This document shows, piece after piece, positions 14,338 through 15,724 of a stretch of 15,724 nt of DNA. The notes under the pieces were generated by a model that saw only the letters and a program-made list of their open reading frames with translations, was not told the DNA's origin and made no database searches. The stretch lies in the NCBI GenBank assembly GCA_012719255.1, contig JAAYAS010000367.1:1-15724 (forward strand), written 5' to 3'. The position numbers and the translations under genes are program-made. Origin of the DNA: Microbacteriaceae bacterium. GTDB lineage: Bacteria; Actinomycetota; Actinomycetes; Actinomycetales; Microbacteriaceae. Numbering within the stretch: the stretch's first letter is position 1; the number at the start of each line of letters is the position of its first letter.

Positions 14338-14362
14338 GACCGGTTCATCCCCATCACCGGTC
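14338..14362 (+). promoter_or_regulatory. 7-bp inverted repeat in the kgd leader
   Basis: GACCGGT (14338-14344) and ACCGGTC (14356-14362) are perfect inverted copies around an 11-nt spacer. They lie 14 bp downstream of the proposed kgd -10, so they could be a repressor operator over the transcription start or a hairpin in the 5' leader. Confidence 0.4.
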
Positions 14363-14402
14363 GCATCCGGCCAACCAACGCAGAAAAGGCGGCGATTCCC
14401 GA

Positions 14403-15724
14403 GTGTCGACCCCAACCTCAGGTTCGGAAACCCCAACCGTGCCCGACTTCGGCGCGAACGACTGGCTCGTCGCCGAGATGTACGGCAAGTTCCGCGAGGA
14501 CCGCAGCAGCGTCGACGAGGCCTGGTGGCCCACGATGGAGCGCTACGGCAAGGAGCTCGCGCGGTCGACGAAGTCCGCGCTCGCGAAGGCGCCCGCCGGC
14601 GACGACGCCGAGGCGCCCCCGTCGTCGGGCTCGGCCGCGGGCCAGAGCCCCTCGACCGCGAAGGCCGACGCCCCGGCGCCGGCGCCGAAGGCCGCCTCGA
14701 AGTCGAGCGGCGCGAAGCCCTCGGGCTCGAAGGCCGCGAAGACCACCGCCCGCCCGGCCCGCTCGCAGCCGGTGCCCGCCGAGGCCCCGAAGGGCGTCAG
14801 CGACGCGGCCCCCGAGGGCGAGCCGATCGTCCAGCCGCTGCGCGGCATGGCCGGCGCCATCGCGAAGAACATGGATGCGTCGCTCGAGATCCCGACGGCG
14901 ACGAGCTACCGCGAGATCCCCGCGAAGCTGATGATCGACAACCGCATCGTCATCAACAACCACCTGCGCCGCACCCGCGGCGGCAAGGTCTCGTTCACGC
15001 ACCTGCTCGGCTACGCGATCGTGCAGGCGCTGAAGATGTTCCCGAGCCAGAACGTCTACTACGACATCGTCGACGGCAAGCCCTCGATGGTCACCCCCGC
15101 GCACATCAACCTCGGCATCGCCATCGACGTCGAGAACAAGGACGGCTCGCGCGGCCTCGTGGTGCCGAGCATCAAGCAGGCCGAGCGGATGAACTTCCGC
15201 GAGTTCGTCGAGGCGTACGAGACGCTCATCAAGAAGGGCCGCACCGGCGGCCTCACCGCGGCCGACCACATGGGCGCGACCATCTCGCTGACGAACCCCG
15301 GCGGCATCGGCACCGTGCAGTCGTCGCCGCGGCTCACCAAGGGCCAGGGCGCGATCATCGGCGCCGGCGCGCTCGACTACCCCGCCGCCTTCCAGGGCAT
15401 GGCGCAGGAGACGCTGAACGACCTCGCGGTCTCGAAGCGCATCACGGTGTCGTCGACGTACGACCACCGCGTCATCCAGGGCGCCGGCTCGGGCGAGTTC
15501 CTGAAGATCGTCGGCGAGCTGCTCGTCGGCGGCCACGACTTCTACCAGAAGGTCTTCGCCGACCTGCGCATCCCCTACCGCCCGATCAAGTGGTCGAAGG
15601 ACGTGCACGTCGACCTCGCCGCCGCGGTGAACAAGACCGCGCGCGTGCAGCAGGTCATCAACATGTACCGGGTGCGCGGCCACATGATGGCCGACATCGA
15701 CCCGCTCGAATACGTGCAGCGCAC
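14403..15724 (+). CDS. kgd: Multifunctional 2-oxoglutarate decarboxylase/dehydrogenase (E2-E1 fusion), 5' part
   Basis: The first 440 codons of a gene that runs past the window end; the family is about 1200-1270 residues. Order seen: an N-terminal segment with FGANDWLVAEMYGKFREDRSSVDEAWW (residues 16-42), the conserved first helix of actinobacterial Kgd/OdhA; a Lys/Ala/Pro/Ser linker (about 50-135); and the E2 acyltransferase core from about 136 (EPIVQPLRGMAGAIAKNMDAS). The core includes SFTHLLGYAIVQALK, GGIGTVQSSPRL and the catalytic DHRVIQGAGSGEFL with H355. A transition to E1 follows (YPRPIKW-like region near 395, then VQQVINMYRVRGHMMADIDPL). No lipoyl domain is present, as known for this fused form, which borrows lipoyl groups from the shared pyruvate/oxoglutarate complex. 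It catalyses 2-oxoglutarate decarboxylation in the TCA cycle. Start GTG 14403 has AAAAGG 13 nt upstream; GTG 14439 is an alternative. Confidence 0.95.
   Translation, partial: MSTPTSGSETPTVPDFGANDWLVAEMYGKFREDRSSVDEAWWPTMERYGKELARSTKSALAKAPAGDDAEAPPSSGSAAGQSPSTAKADAPAPAPKAASKSSGAKPSGSKAAKTTARPARSQPVPAEAPKGVSDAAPEGEPIVQPLRGMAGAIAKNMDASLEIPTATSYREIPAKLMIDNRIVINNHLRRTRGGKVSFTHLLGYAIVQALKMFPSQNVYYDIVDGKPSMVTPAHINLGIAIDVENKDGSRGLVVPSIKQAERMNFREFVEAYETLIKKGRTGGLTAADHMGATISLTNPGGIGTVQSSPRLTKGQGAIIGAGALDYPAAFQGMAQETLNDLAVSKRITVSSTYDHRVIQGAGSGEFLKIVGELLVGGHDFYQKVFADLRIPYRPIKWSKDVHVDLAAAVNKTARVQQVINMYRVRGHMMADIDPLEYVQR

Overview
The window is chromosomal DNA from a very high-GC actinobacterium. Codon third positions are almost all G or C. 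A fused 2-oxoglutarate decarboxylase E2-E1 gene (kgd), a CBS-containing GuaB1, a GT87 membrane glycosyltransferase and genes with leaderless start signals all fit. Gene content and protein style suggest Microbacteriaceae (Micrococcales). Genus cannot be set from the sequence alone. I see no rRNA, tRNA, insertion sequence, phage gene or CRISPR array.

Layout. (1) 1-2135, plus strand: the 3' end of a TPM-domain type envelope protein, pspA (phage-shock/IM30), and a 125-aa HELVH mini-metalloprotease-like protein whose GTG overlaps the pspA stop. This looks like an envelope-stress unit. (2) 2132-5271, minus strand: an amidase-signature enzyme and, upstream of it, a two-gene operon of a cyanophycinase/peptidase-S51-like protein that lacks its nucleophile serine plus ung (uracil-DNA glycosylase), overlapping by ATGA. 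The ung-amidase gap (3566-3835) holds four to five copies of a palindromic GTGGTnACCAC repeat. (3) 5448-7974, plus strand: metY and metX, the acetyl-homoserine/direct sulfhydrylation branch of methionine synthesis. They sit behind a 175-nt leader with several hairpins, and metX has a probable promoter of its own overlapping the metY stop codon. (4) 7971-14225, minus strand: a five-gene run, guaB1, two CNNM/CorC-type transporters with DUF21 and CBS domains, nnrD (NAD(P)H-hydrate repair) and a GT87 polyprenol-phosphate-sugar glycosyltransferase. Junctions in this run are very tight, with gaps of 42, 2 and 26 nt and a 4-nt overlap. (5) 14403-end, plus strand: the 5' part of kgd (2-oxoglutarate decarboxylase/dehydrogenase E1 fused to an E2 core), divergent from guaB1 across 177 nt with symmetric candidate operators.

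No gene cluster here looks like a new defence, toxin or biosynthetic system; the window is mainly core metabolism and housekeeping. The less ordinary signals are the palindromic repeat array at 3633-3780, the catalytically degenerate S51 protein next to ung, a recurring TAnnnT-N6/7-ATG arrangement at gene starts that points to leaderless mRNAs, convergent genes sharing a 4-bp stop overlap (TTAG, CTAG), and visible over-use of the hexamer GGATGC.
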